Part shown: one piece after another, positions 1-8,407 of the stretch
How positions within the stretch are numbered: position 1 is the first letter of the stretch
Layout of the letters: every line of letters starts with the position of its first letter
Assembly: GCA_016703065.1 (NCBI GenBank)
Contig: JADJCU010000008.1
Location: 62,001 to 126,000, forward strand
Direction: 5' to 3'
Length of the DNA stretch: 64,000 bases
DNA from: a bacterium
GTDB lineage: Bacteria > Electryoneota > RPQS01
Position numbers and translations under genes: made by a program
Notes under the pieces: generated by a model
The model's input: the letters and a program-made list of their open reading frames with translations, nothing else
What the model was told of the DNA's origin: nothing
Databases searched by the model: none

Positions 1-1
1 A

Positions 2-1336
2 TACTCTAACGGTGCGTCTGGTTCGTCGGCGGCGATTGGCGGTGGCTTCTCAAATCTTGCAACAGGAGAAAGTGCAACAATTGCCGGTGGACACGACAAT
101 ACAGCATCAGGTCATAACTCAGCAGTCGCCGGCGGAAGTTACAATACTGCTGCGGGTGCGAGATCTATCGTCGCTGGCGGACAGAGAAACACTTCGGCCG
201 GAGACAATTCGGTTGTTTGCGGCGGCGACTCAAACTCGGCCGGAGGCGCATTCTCTTTCATTGGAGGTGGCGTCGCCGACACGGTCACAGGATCACAATC
301 TTTCATTGGTGCAGGGGAAGAAAACGAGATAGCCCAGGGAGCCATTCATTCGGCGATTGTGTGCGGATATTCGAATGAAGTATTGCCGGACCAGTTTGAC
401 ACTGTGTGGGGTGCTTTCGTCGGCGGAGGGAGCAACAACCGGGTGAGCAATTCTTACGCCTCTGTGGTCGGAGGAGATCAAAACAGTGTCGCAGGCGGAT
501 CGTCCGCGATTGGCGGTGGAGCAAACAACGACATCGAACTGGGGGGATCCTATTCTTTCATCGGAGCCGGATGGTTCAATCAAGTACAATCACCGTACGG
601 CGCTATAGTTGCCGGACTCACCAATTCGTCCACGAGTGAATTCGCTTTCATCGGTAATGGCAATGATCAACTTGCCTCAGGTTCAAACAGCGCCATCGTT
701 GGCGGTTCGGCCAATCTCTCCTCAGGCACACATGCTTTCGTTGGCGGCGGCAATGCGAACATCGCTTCGGGGCAATATGCCACGGTGCCGGGTGGGCAAA
801 GCAATCAGGCACTCGGAGACTACTCTGTTGCAATGGGCCATCAAGCGCAGGCGAACAATTCCGGAAGTTTTGTCTATGCAGACAACAGCGGATCGAGCTT
901 CTCGTCGTCTATCTCGAATCAGTTCAATGTGCGCGCCGCGGGCGGAATACGGCTGTACACCAATTCCGGATTGTCATCAGGCGTGACGATGGCGGCAGGC
1001 TCGGGCTCGTGGGTGTCGGTCTCGGACTCTACCAAGAAGCGCGACATTCACCCGACGGACACCAAGTCCGTGCTGGACAAAGTCGCCGCACTTCCCATCA
1101 AGAACTGGGAATACAAGTCGGAAGACGCAGGCATCGAGCACATCGGTCCGATGGCGCAGGATTTCTGGAGCGCATTTCATCTCGGCAGCGATTCTCTCGG
1201 GATCGAGACGATTGACGCGGACCGCGTGCTGTTCGCGGCAGTGCAGGAGTTGGCGAAGCTGAATGCACGGCAGTCGGAGGAGATTGCCGAGCTAAAGCTG
1301 CTCATCTCACAACTCGTTGACTTAGGAAGCAAGTAA
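2..1336 (+). CDS. YadA-head/S74 fibre-like surface protein (5' partial)
   Basis: The reading frame is open from base 2, so the N-terminus lies outside the window. About 290 residues are YadA/haemagglutinin-type head repeats of the form SxAxGGGxxNxAsG, a left-handed beta-roll seen in trimeric adhesins. The last ~110 residues match the S74/endosialidase intramolecular-chaperone pattern: SDSTKKRDIH, then LPIKNWEYK, HIGPMAQDF and a final heptad-like helix (ELAKLNARQSEEIAELKLL). In that family the C-terminal domain trimerises the fibre and may cleave itself off with a Ser/Lys pair; both residues are available here. It is the first of four neighbouring paralogues on this strand, 27 bases before the next. 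Surface location is inferred from the paralogues' signal peptides. Family assignment is firm, the ligand unknown. Confidence 0.85.
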   Translation, partial: YSNGASGSSAAIGGGFSNLATGESATIAGGHDNTASGHNSAVAGGSYNTAAGARSIVAGGQRNTSAGDNSVVCGGDSNSAGGAFSFIGGGVADTVTGSQSFIGAGEENEIAQGAIHSAIVCGYSNEVLPDQFDTVWGAFVGGGSNNRVSNSYASVVGGDQNSVAGGSSAIGGGANNDIELGGSYSFIGAGWFNQVQSPYGAIVAGLTNSSTSEFAFIGNGNDQLASGSNSAIVGGSANLSSGTHAFVGGGNANIASGQYATVPGGQSNQALGDYSVAMGHQAQANNSGSFVYADNSGSSFSSSISNQFNVRAAGGIRLYTNSGLSSGVTMAAGSGSWVSVSDSTKKRDIHPTDTKSVLDKVAALPIKNWEYKSEDAGIEHIGPMAQDFWSAFHLGSDSLGIETIDADRVLFAAVQELAKLNARQSEEIAELKLLISQLVDLGSK

Positions 1337-1363
1337 ACACAATTTGAAATAGGTGACAAGATC

Positions 1364-3529
1364 ATGACGTACAGAGTGCTTCTTCTCCTCCTGCTGGCAG
1401 GCAACGCGTTTGCCATTCCGCAGGTGATTAACTATCAAGGCGAGCTGACAACATCCGGCGGCGCGCCGCTCGACACGACCGTGAATATGACGTTCACGAT
1501 CTACGACTCGGCTGCAGGCGGCAGCGCGGTTTGGACGGAGCTCCATCTCGGAGTTCAGGTAAATGACGGGTTGTTCCATGCGCGTCTGGGCTCGGCGACG
1601 CTGTTACCGGACATCTTCAGCGTGCAGCGGTGGCTGGGAGTTCAAGTTGGAAGCGATGCGGAAATGTCACCGCGTGAGGCGCTCGCCGCGTCACCGTATG
1701 CGTTTCGCGTGTCAACGGTAGATGAAGCGTTAGGCGGACATATCTGGAGCAATGTTGCCATCGGCAATGGAGCAACGGCAACCGGCGTAAGTGCGTTTGC
1801 GGCTGGCGACAATGTTTCAGCCGGGGGACCCTTTTCAAACGTCGGCGGCGGTCGGCAAAACGAAGCAAGCGCGTCGGGCGCAACGGTGGGCGGCGGTGTC
1901 CACAATCACGCGGCGGGAATCTACTCGACTATTTCAGGCGGCGGCGGGCCATCACCCGTTGATTCAAACTTCGCGGGCAGTCAAGGCAGCACGGTCGGCG
2001 GCGGCACGAGCAACAACGCCTCCGCGTTTTTTGCAACGGTGGCAGGCGGTTGCGGCAACGCGGCAACGGATGAATTCTCAACGGTTGCCGGCGGGCTCAC
2101 AAATGAAGCCACGAGCGACCATGCCACAGTTTCCGGCGGCTACAACAACAACGCCTTTGGCGATAAATCGACCGTTTCCGGCGGCACAGAGAACACGGCA
2201 CAAGGTGCCTTCACCGTGATCGCGGGCGGTCGCGACAACATCGCATCAGGAATAAACTCGAGCGTCGGAGGCGGACAGCGCAACTACGCGCGGGGTATCT
2301 ACTCCACGATTGGCGGCGGTGGCGGCTCGGCTGCAGTAGATTCAAATCACGCGGGCAGCCAGGGCAGCACGGTCGGCGGCGGCACGAGCAACAACGCATC
2401 CGCGTTCTTTGCAACGGTCGCGGGCGGCTGCGGCAACAGCGCGACGGATCAATTTGCGACGGTGGCAGGCGGGTTAACCAATGAAGCCACAAGTGATCAT
2501 GCCACGGTCGGCGGCGGCTACAACAACAATGCGTTTGGCGACAAATCGACCGTTTCCGGCGGCACAGAGAACACGGCACAAGGTGCATTCACCGTGATCG
2601 CGGGCGGTCGCGACAACATCGCATCAGGTATCAATTCGACCGTCGGAGGCGGGCAGCGCAACTATGCTCGCGGCATCTACTCGACAGTCGCGGGTGGCGG
2701 CGGCTCGGCGGCCGTGGATTCAAATCACGCGGGCAGCCAGGGCAGCACGGTCGGCGGCGGCACGAGCAACATCGCATCAGGATTCTTTGGCACGGTCGCG
2801 GGCGGCTGCGGCAACACGGCGACAAATCAGTTTGCAAGTGTCGGGGGCGGCTTGACAAATGAGGCGACACACGTACACGCAACGGTTGCAGGCGGCTACA
2901 ATAACAACGCCACAGGCGAGAAATCGGCAGTAGGCGGCGGCTCGGAGAATACGGCAAGCGGCTTGCATTCCGCGATACCGGGCGGAAGCGGAAATCTGGC
3001 GAGTAACGACTACGCCTTCGCAGCGGGACGGAATGCGCTTGCGGCGAGTGCGGGCGCGTTTGTGTGGGGCAGCTCGTCCAGCGGCGCGCAGACCGCCGCA
3101 TTCAACTCATACACGGTGACCTTCCGCTGTCAGAACGGCGCGCGCTTCTACACGGATTCGAGCAACACCGTGACCGGAGTGTCACTCGAGCAGGGCGCGG
3201 GAGCCTGGAGCTCGCTCTGCGACGTCAATCAGAAAAACATTCACGGGGCTGTGGACTCGCGCACGGTTTTGAACAAGCTCTCGTCGCTTCCACTCTATCG
3301 TTGGAGCTACAAGTCGCAGGACGAAAGTGTTCAGCACATTGGTCCGACTGCACAGGATTTCCGCGCGGCCTTTGGACTTGGTGACAACAGTACGACGATC
3401 AGCACGCTCGATCCCGACGGCGTTGCATTGGCGGCCATTCAGGCGCTCAACGCGCGTTGTGATGAACTTCAGAGACAGAATGACGAACTGCGGAGCATCG
3501 TCGAACACTTTATGAATAAGGGCCAGTAA
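1364..3529 (+). CDS. Exported YadA-head/S74-like fibre protein with long internal repeats
   Basis: This 721-residue protein starts with a clear signal peptide (MTYRVLLLLLLAGNAFA) behind an AGGTGA ribosome site. Residues ~20-120 form the N-terminal domain shared by the next two genes (INYQGELTTSGGAPLDTT ... LGVQVG ... PREALAASPYAF). Residues ~130-560 are YadA-type head repeats. The C-terminus keeps the HIGPTAQDF and helix signature of S74-type chaperone domains, but the dyad region reads CDVNQKNIHG, without the serine found in its neighbours (SDSTKKRDIH), so it may not self-cleave. A 126-residue block is almost perfectly duplicated in tandem, with a diverged third copy. Likely a trimeric surface fibre co-transcribed with its flanking paralogues. 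Confidence 0.87.
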   Translation: MTYRVLLLLLLAGNAFAIPQVINYQGELTTSGGAPLDTTVNMTFTIYDSAAGGSAVWTELHLGVQVNDGLFHARLGSATLLPDIFSVQRWLGVQVGSDAEMSPREALAASPYAFRVSTVDEALGGHIWSNVAIGNGATATGVSAFAAGDNVSAGGPFSNVGGGRQNEASASGATVGGGVHNHAAGIYSTISGGGGPSPVDSNFAGSQGSTVGGGTSNNASAFFATVAGGCGNAATDEFSTVAGGLTNEATSDHATVSGGYNNNAFGDKSTVSGGTENTAQGAFTVIAGGRDNIASGINSSVGGGQRNYARGIYSTIGGGGGSAAVDSNHAGSQGSTVGGGTSNNASAFFATVAGGCGNSATDQFATVAGGLTNEATSDHATVGGGYNNNAFGDKSTVSGGTENTAQGAFTVIAGGRDNIASGINSTVGGGQRNYARGIYSTVAGGGGSAAVDSNHAGSQGSTVGGGTSNIASGFFGTVAGGCGNTATNQFASVGGGLTNEATHVHATVAGGYNNNATGEKSAVGGGSENTASGLHSAIPGGSGNLASNDYAFAAGRNALAASAGAFVWGSSSSGAQTAAFNSYTVTFRCQNGARFYTDSSNTVTGVSLEQGAGAWSSLCDVNQKNIHGAVDSRTVLNKLSSLPLYRWSYKSQDESVQHIGPTAQDFRAAFGLGDNSTTISTLDPDGVALAAIQALNARCDELQRQNDELRSIVEHFMNKGQ
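1916..2980 (+). repeat. Tandem 378-bp intragenic repeats
   Basis: Unit 1 (1916-2293) and unit 2 (2294-2671) are in frame, each 126 codons from GIYSTI to RNYAR, and nearly identical at protein level. A third, more diverged unit starts at 2672 and fades near 2980. This is a recent in-frame duplication inside the head domain of the fibre gene. It would change fibre length without altering frame and could also collapse or expand during assembly. Confidence 0.85.
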
Positions 3530-3559
3530 ACACGATTCACGGGCAAGAGGGAGAACACC

Positions 3560-5515
3560 ATGCGGGCACTACTAATCCTGTTGGTCGTCGCGGCCATCGC
3601 GAATGCCATTCCGCAGCAAATCAACTACCAGGGGCACCTGACCAATCCGGGCGGCGCGTCGCTTGACACTACAGTCTCGATGCAGTTTCGACTCTTTGAG
3701 GACTCACTCGGCGGTGTCCAACTGTGGAGTGAATCCTGGCCCGCAGTCACGTCGGTCCACGGATTGTTCAATGTTCGCTTGGGGCAGCTCAATCCGCTTA
3801 CAGACCCTCCGCTCTTGAACGCAACCGAGCTGTGGCTTGGTGTTACGGTCGGCAATAATTCACAGATGACTCCGTTGACGCGCGTTGTCTCCGTTCCGTT
3901 TTCGTTGCGCACGCGCACGGTACAAGGCGCGCTGGGCGGAACGATTACGTCCGATCTTACGGTCACAGGGTTCGGTCAATTCGGCACGAACAACAGCGTC
4001 GACGACGCCACATGCTTCGCGGCGGGTGAACACAACAATGTATTTGCGCGGCACTCAGCAATTGTGAGCGGCCGTGACAACAGCGCCAACGATTCGCTCT
4101 CCTTCATCGGTGGTGGTTATTCAAACACGACATTCGCCCGCAATGGCGTAATCGGCGGTGGTGGAAACAACCGCGTCCGCGGCGCATTCTCCGTGATCGC
4201 AGGGGGCGGCGGCGCAACGGCGGCAGATTCCAACAGCGCAGTAGGCGCCGCGAGCGCCATTGGCGGCGGCTCGCGTAACGTGATCACACAGGCCAATTCT
4301 ACGATCGGCGGCGGCTTCGGCAATTCGGTTTCCGGAATCGACGGCACAGTCGGAGGCGGTGCGTTAAACGCCGCTGCGGGAGTTGGCAGTGTCGTGAGCG
4401 GCGGCATCTACGGCAAGGCGCGCGGTGATTTCAGTTTTGTCGGCGGTGGTGGCGGCTTTCTTCCGGTCGATTCCAATTTCGCGCGCGGATCTTATAGCGT
4501 GCTCGCGGGTGGACGAAGCAATACCGCAGGCACATCCTCAACGGACAGCGGCGCAGTGGTCTGCGGCGGATACGCGAATGCCGTCTACGAGCGCTTCGGC
4601 GTGATCAGCGGCGGCGCGATCAATCTTGTCGAAGGCGAATTCGGAACAATCGGCGGCGGCACTGCCAATGTCGTACACAGCAGACATGGCGTGGTCACGG
4701 GCGGGGAATCCAACGAGAACTATGGACAATACGGCGTGATTGGCGGCGGCTTCAATCACCTGCTCTCCGATTCCGCAACCTACTCGTTCATTGGCGGCGG
4801 CGAAGACAATCAGAGTGGCGACGACCACTCGGCCGTCGTTGGCGGCGAACTAAACGTGATTGGACTCACAGCCCATCACAGCTCGATTGGCGGCGGATTT
4901 GAGAACAGTATTGACGGACTCTATTCCACCATCCCGGGCGGCGCCAACAACACTTGCGAAGGCGACTACGCTTTTGCTGCGGGTTTGAACGGCAACGCAG
5001 ATCACAATGGCAGTTTCGTCTGGTCCGACGCAACGGGTTTACCCGCTGTAACAAGTTCGGCGAACAACCAGTTTACGGCACGCGCGAGCGGCGGAGTCCG
5101 TATGTTCACCAACAATGCCATGACCTCAGGACTGTCGATCAGCGGCGGCGGGAACGCATGGGTGGTCGTCTCGGATTCAACGAAGAAGCGTGACATTCAC
5201 ATGACCAACACAGCCGCGATTCTTGAGAAGGTCGCGGCCCTACCGATCAAGGCTTTGGAGTATGACTCTGAAGCGCAAGGAACCGAACACATCGGTCCGA
5301 TGGCGCAGGATTTCTGGAATGCGTTCCAGCTCGGCAGCGACTCGCTTGGAATAGAGACCATAGACGCCGACGGCGTGCTGTTCGCGGCGGTGCAGGAGTT
5401 GGCGCTTCAGAACATTCAGAAGGGTCTCAGAATTGCCGAATTGGACACGCGCATAAAGAGACTTGAAGCCATTATCTTGCAGATAGGCAATGCGAACAGG
5501 GAGAATCATCAGTGA
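3560..5515 (+). CDS. Exported YadA-head/S74 fibre protein
   Basis: A 651-residue paralogue of the two preceding genes. The start follows AGGGAG at a good distance and gives a signal peptide (MRALLILLVVAAIANA). Next come the shared N-terminal domain (INYQGHLTNPGGASLDTTV ... WLGVTVGNNSQMTP), about 380 residues of YadA-type head repeats (GGGxxNxxxG), and an S74/endosialidase chaperone domain with SDSTKKRDIH, HIGPMAQDF and a C-terminal coiled helix. The chaperone domain is much closer to that of the first gene in the window than to the second, suggesting exchange of C-termini among paralogues. It overlaps the next gene by four bases (GTGA), indicating translational coupling. Predicted trimeric surface fibre. 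Confidence 0.87.
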   Translation: MRALLILLVVAAIANAIPQQINYQGHLTNPGGASLDTTVSMQFRLFEDSLGGVQLWSESWPAVTSVHGLFNVRLGQLNPLTDPPLLNATELWLGVTVGNNSQMTPLTRVVSVPFSLRTRTVQGALGGTITSDLTVTGFGQFGTNNSVDDATCFAAGEHNNVFARHSAIVSGRDNSANDSLSFIGGGYSNTTFARNGVIGGGGNNRVRGAFSVIAGGGGATAADSNSAVGAASAIGGGSRNVITQANSTIGGGFGNSVSGIDGTVGGGALNAAAGVGSVVSGGIYGKARGDFSFVGGGGGFLPVDSNFARGSYSVLAGGRSNTAGTSSTDSGAVVCGGYANAVYERFGVISGGAINLVEGEFGTIGGGTANVVHSRHGVVTGGESNENYGQYGVIGGGFNHLLSDSATYSFIGGGEDNQSGDDHSAVVGGELNVIGLTAHHSSIGGGFENSIDGLYSTIPGGANNTCEGDYAFAAGLNGNADHNGSFVWSDATGLPAVTSSANNQFTARASGGVRMFTNNAMTSGLSISGGGNAWVVVSDSTKKRDIHMTNTAAILEKVAALPIKALEYDSEAQGTEHIGPMAQDFWNAFQLGSDSLGIETIDADGVLFAAVQELALQNIQKGLRIAELDTRIKRLEAIILQIGNANRENHQ

Positions 5516-6940
5516 TCAGAAATGCGCTATTTGCGCTGGTGCTCTGCTCCGGCGTTTTTGCTTTCCCGATGGAGTTTAATCATCAGGGCTTTCTCGCAGA
5601 TACGTCGGGAGCGCCGAGCAACGGCACGCACTTGATGGCTTTTCGCTTGTATGACGGCCCGGGTCCGCTCGATTCACTGCTCTGGAGCGAGACACACGCT
5701 AGCGTTACTGTTACCGCCGGCCTGTATGCCGTTACTCTCGGTGCATCGACGTCGATTACCAACTCGATCATCGAACGCCCGGCGTTATGGTTGGGAGTTC
5801 CCGTTGGCGGCGACGGCGAAATGCAGCCTCGCATTCGTGTGGTAGCCGTACCGTACGCGATCTGCGCATGGAAAGCGGATACGGTCACCACAGAAAATGT
5901 CAAGGACTTGATTCAACTTTGGGCGACAGTAGCAGACGCGGACCTCGACGGATTTGCGAAGGCCGAACTAAGCGGCGATGACTGTGACGATTGGAATCCG
6001 TTTGTTCATCCCGGCGCAGTAGAGGTGTGCGACAACATCGACAACAACTGCAATGGACTCGTTGACGAGGAGTTTAACAAAACGTGGTGGCGCGATATCG
6101 ACAACGATGGCTGGGGCGATCCGGAGCTGCCAACACTCTACTCCTGCGTTCAACCTTCAGGGTATGCACTGCTGGCTGGGGATTGTGACGAAAATGATGC
6201 AGCGATTAACCCCGGAGTTGCTGATTCGATCTGCAATGGAATAGATAACAACTGTAACGGCTTGATTGATGACTGGCCCAATCCTGTGGGCTGCACAGTC
6301 TATTACTATGACGAAGATTTTGACGGCTTTGGAGACATCCTCGAAATCAGCCAATGTCTTTGTACTCCAGATGTGTATTACTCAGCGGTTGTTGCTGGCG
6401 ATTGCAATGACTCAAACCCCTCGGTTTTCCCGGGCGCAAACGAGGTTTGCAACGGCATGGATGATAACTGCGACGGTATAACAGATCCGCCGGGATCTAC
6501 TGGCGGAACAAACCACTACCGCGATGTTGACGATGATGGGTACGGCGACGACTACTCCGCGCCGGCAGTTTACTGCCTCGGATATGCGCCGCCGGGTTGG
6601 ATCACGATGAGCGGCGACTGTGACGACACAAATCCCAACAACTACAGCGGCGCACCGGAGGTCTGTGACGGACAAGACAACGACTGCAATGGCATGGTTG
6701 ATCAACCCCTATAGTCAAGGGTGCACAGTGTATTACTACGACGGCGACACGGACGGATATGGTGTATTATACGACGCGATGTGCTTGTGTGCGCCGACCG
6801 GACCTTACACCGCAATGGATCCAAATGACTGCGACGATTCGGAACCACAGACAAACCCCGGCGCCCCTGAGATTTGCGGCAACGGCATTGATGACGATTG
6901 CGACGGTGCAATAGATTCCCTCGACCCAGATTGCCTGTAA
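5512..6940 (+). CDS. Exported protein with fibre-type N-domain and MopE-like metal-binding repeats (frameshifted)
   Basis: Starts at GTG overlapping the upstream stop codon. A signal peptide (VIRNALFALVLCSGVFA) leads into the same N-terminal domain as the fibre genes (FNHQGFLADTSGAPSNGT ... GDGEMQPR). Instead of YadA repeats it then carries five repeats of the MopE-type putative metal-binding motif (DDCDD..P...PGA.EVCDNIDNNCNGLVD). The frame breaks at 6706-6709: four C residues give ...VDQPL-stop, while removing one C continues YSQGCTVYYYDGDTDG, exactly what the previous repeat predicts. The repaired product has 475 residues and ends DDDCDGAIDSLDPDCL. The acidic, paired-Cys repeats suggest divalent cation binding outside the cell; the ligand is not known. 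Confidence 0.8.
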
Positions 6941-6957
6941 TCCTTAATTAAACACAG

Positions 6958-7434
6958 ATGGAGTACACATTGAAACCGATTCTTCTAACGCTGCTCCTCC
7001 CCGCTCTGATCTGGGCGCAATCGTCGAGCGAGAATTTCACTCTGACAAAGTCGGTGATTGACGCAGGCGGCGGGGCATCCAGTTCGGCGAGCTTCAATCT
7101 CGTTTCGGCGTTTGGACAGCCGACGCCCATTGGTGCGCAAACCAGCCCGAATTTCACGCTCTATGCCGGCTTCCTGTCACCAGCACTTGGCGTTTCGCCC
7201 CTGTCACCGATTCAGGAGCTTGTGATCGCACCGAACGGAAACGACGCAAGACTCTGGTGGGAAGTCCGCGCAGGCGCGGGCAGCTATGCGATCCATCGTT
7301 CAACACTGTACGAATTTGCGCCGACTCCCGGCAATCTGATCGCGACTGTAACGGACACGACGTACACGGATGTCGGCGTACTCGCCACACCAACGACACA
7401 ACAGTACTATATCGTCGTCATCAACACTCCGTAG
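6958..7434 (+). CDS. Exported protein with Fn3-like C-terminus, unknown function
   Basis: A 158-residue protein with a signal peptide (LLLPALIWAQ). The first half (SENFTLTKSVIDAGGGASSSASFNLVSAFGQP) resembles short exported proteins common in FCB genomes; the second half looks like one Fn3/Ig-like domain (ARLWWEVRAGAGSYAIHRS ... YYIVV). A TTG twelve bases downstream (6970) is preceded by GGAG at six bases and could be the true start, giving LKPILLTLLLPALIWA. Eighteen bases separate it from the MopE-like gene, so it is probably the last gene of the fibre operon; a strong terminator follows. Confidence 0.65.
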   Translation: MEYTLKPILLTLLLPALIWAQSSSENFTLTKSVIDAGGGASSSASFNLVSAFGQPTPIGAQTSPNFTLYAGFLSPALGVSPLSPIQELVIAPNGNDARLWWEVRAGAGSYAIHRSTLYEFAPTPGNLIATVTDTTYTDVGVLATPTTQQYYIVVINTP

Positions 7435-7457
7435 ACTTCGCCGCGCTGACAGAAAGA

Positions 7458-7487
7458 AAAACCCCCGACCAATCAGCCGGGGGTTTT
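7458..7487. terminator. Bidirectional intrinsic terminator
   Basis: A perfect 10-bp stem (AAAACCCCCG / CGGGGGTTTT) with A and T tracts built in lies between the convergent genes ending at 7434 (plus) and 7508 (minus), and can serve both. Confidence 0.85.
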
Positions 7488-7507
7488 CGTTACGAAGAAG
7501 GAATGAA

Positions 7508-8395
7508 CTACATTGCGTCAAATGCGGGTTTGAGCGCATTCATCGCAAAGACCTCCAATCGACCCGGTGTCGTGGATTCCGCGTCCCGGTGGTAGTCGAG
7601 CAGGCCGTTGTTGAAGCCGGCGTACAGCTCGCAATAGAGGTCCGCGAAATGCTCGGGCACTCCTCCGTCCACCATGCCGTGTTTCATCTCCTGCAAACTG
7701 AACTGCACATAAGGCAGCTGCGCAAGTCCGAACGTCTTGGCGAGAATCGCAGCCGTCTCCTGGCCGGTTACGTCGCGCGGCCCGAGCAAATACTGGACGT
7801 TCTTGCCATTGAAATTGAGCGCAGTCAAGCGTTGCGCGGCAAAATGGCCGATGTCGTGCGTGGCAATCAGCGGCCAGGGCGCGCTCGCCGCAGTCGCCGT
7901 ACCGTAAATGCCCATTTTCTTGATCAAGGCCAGCGACCCGAAGATATTTTCCATAAAGAAACCGGCGCGCAGATGCAGCGTGCTCATGTCCGGAATACCG
8001 TCAAGCTGCTTTTCAAGATAATTCAAACCGGAGATCGGTCCGACTCCGCTTTCGCGGTTCGCGCCGACACTGCTGAGCGAAACAACGTGTTTTACTCCCG
8101 AGGTCGCGAGCGCATCTGCCAAACTGTCCGTGACACTATCCTGATACGTGCGGAAGTTCGACACCCCGAAATTAGGCGGAATCATTACGTAAGCGGCCTC
8201 GGCGCCTGCAAAGGCGCGCTTCATGGCCTCCGTATCCTGCAGCTCTCCGACGAACGGCTCAGCGCCGAGCGTCGCAAGCGGAGCAAGTTTGTCGGCCGAG
8301 CGCGCAATTACACGCACCTGCGCGTCGGTCTTGAGCAATTCCTGTGCGACAATACTGCCGGTGTTTCCCGTCGCGCCTGCAATGACATATATCAT
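7508..8395 (-). CDS. NmrA-like NAD(P)-binding oxidoreductase
   Basis: A 295-residue atypical short-chain dehydrogenase. The N-terminus has the Rossmann motif GATGNTGSIVAQELL and the fold continues through VRVIARSADKL, AAYVMIPP and VVSLSSVGA, typical of the NmrA/azoreductase-like group. These proteins bind NAD(P)H; some act as reductases, others as redox sensors, so no substrate can be assigned. The start follows GAGGGGAAC. It lies 12 bases after the aldehyde dehydrogenase gene, as the distal gene of the acyl-CoA catabolic operon, and ends at the shared terminator. Confidence 0.8.
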   Translation of the reverse strand: MIYVIAGATGNTGSIVAQELLKTDAQVRVIARSADKLAPLATLGAEPFVGELQDTEAMKRAFAGAEAAYVMIPPNFGVSNFRTYQDSVTDSLADALATSGVKHVVSLSSVGANRESGVGPISGLNYLEKQLDGIPDMSTLHLRAGFFMENIFGSLALIKKMGIYGTATAASAPWPLIATHDIGHFAAQRLTALNFNGKNVQYLLGPRDVTGQETAAILAKTFGLAQLPYVQFSLQEMKHGMVDGGVPEHFADLYCELYAGFNNGLLDYHRDAESTTPGRLEVFAMNALKPAFDAM

Positions 8396-8407
8396 TGTGT
8401 TCCCCTC

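Noticed and set aside
1916..2980. Regular repeats considered as a CRISPR array
   Set aside because: Units are 378 bp, in frame and protein-coding, with no short repeat-spacer pattern and no cas genes.
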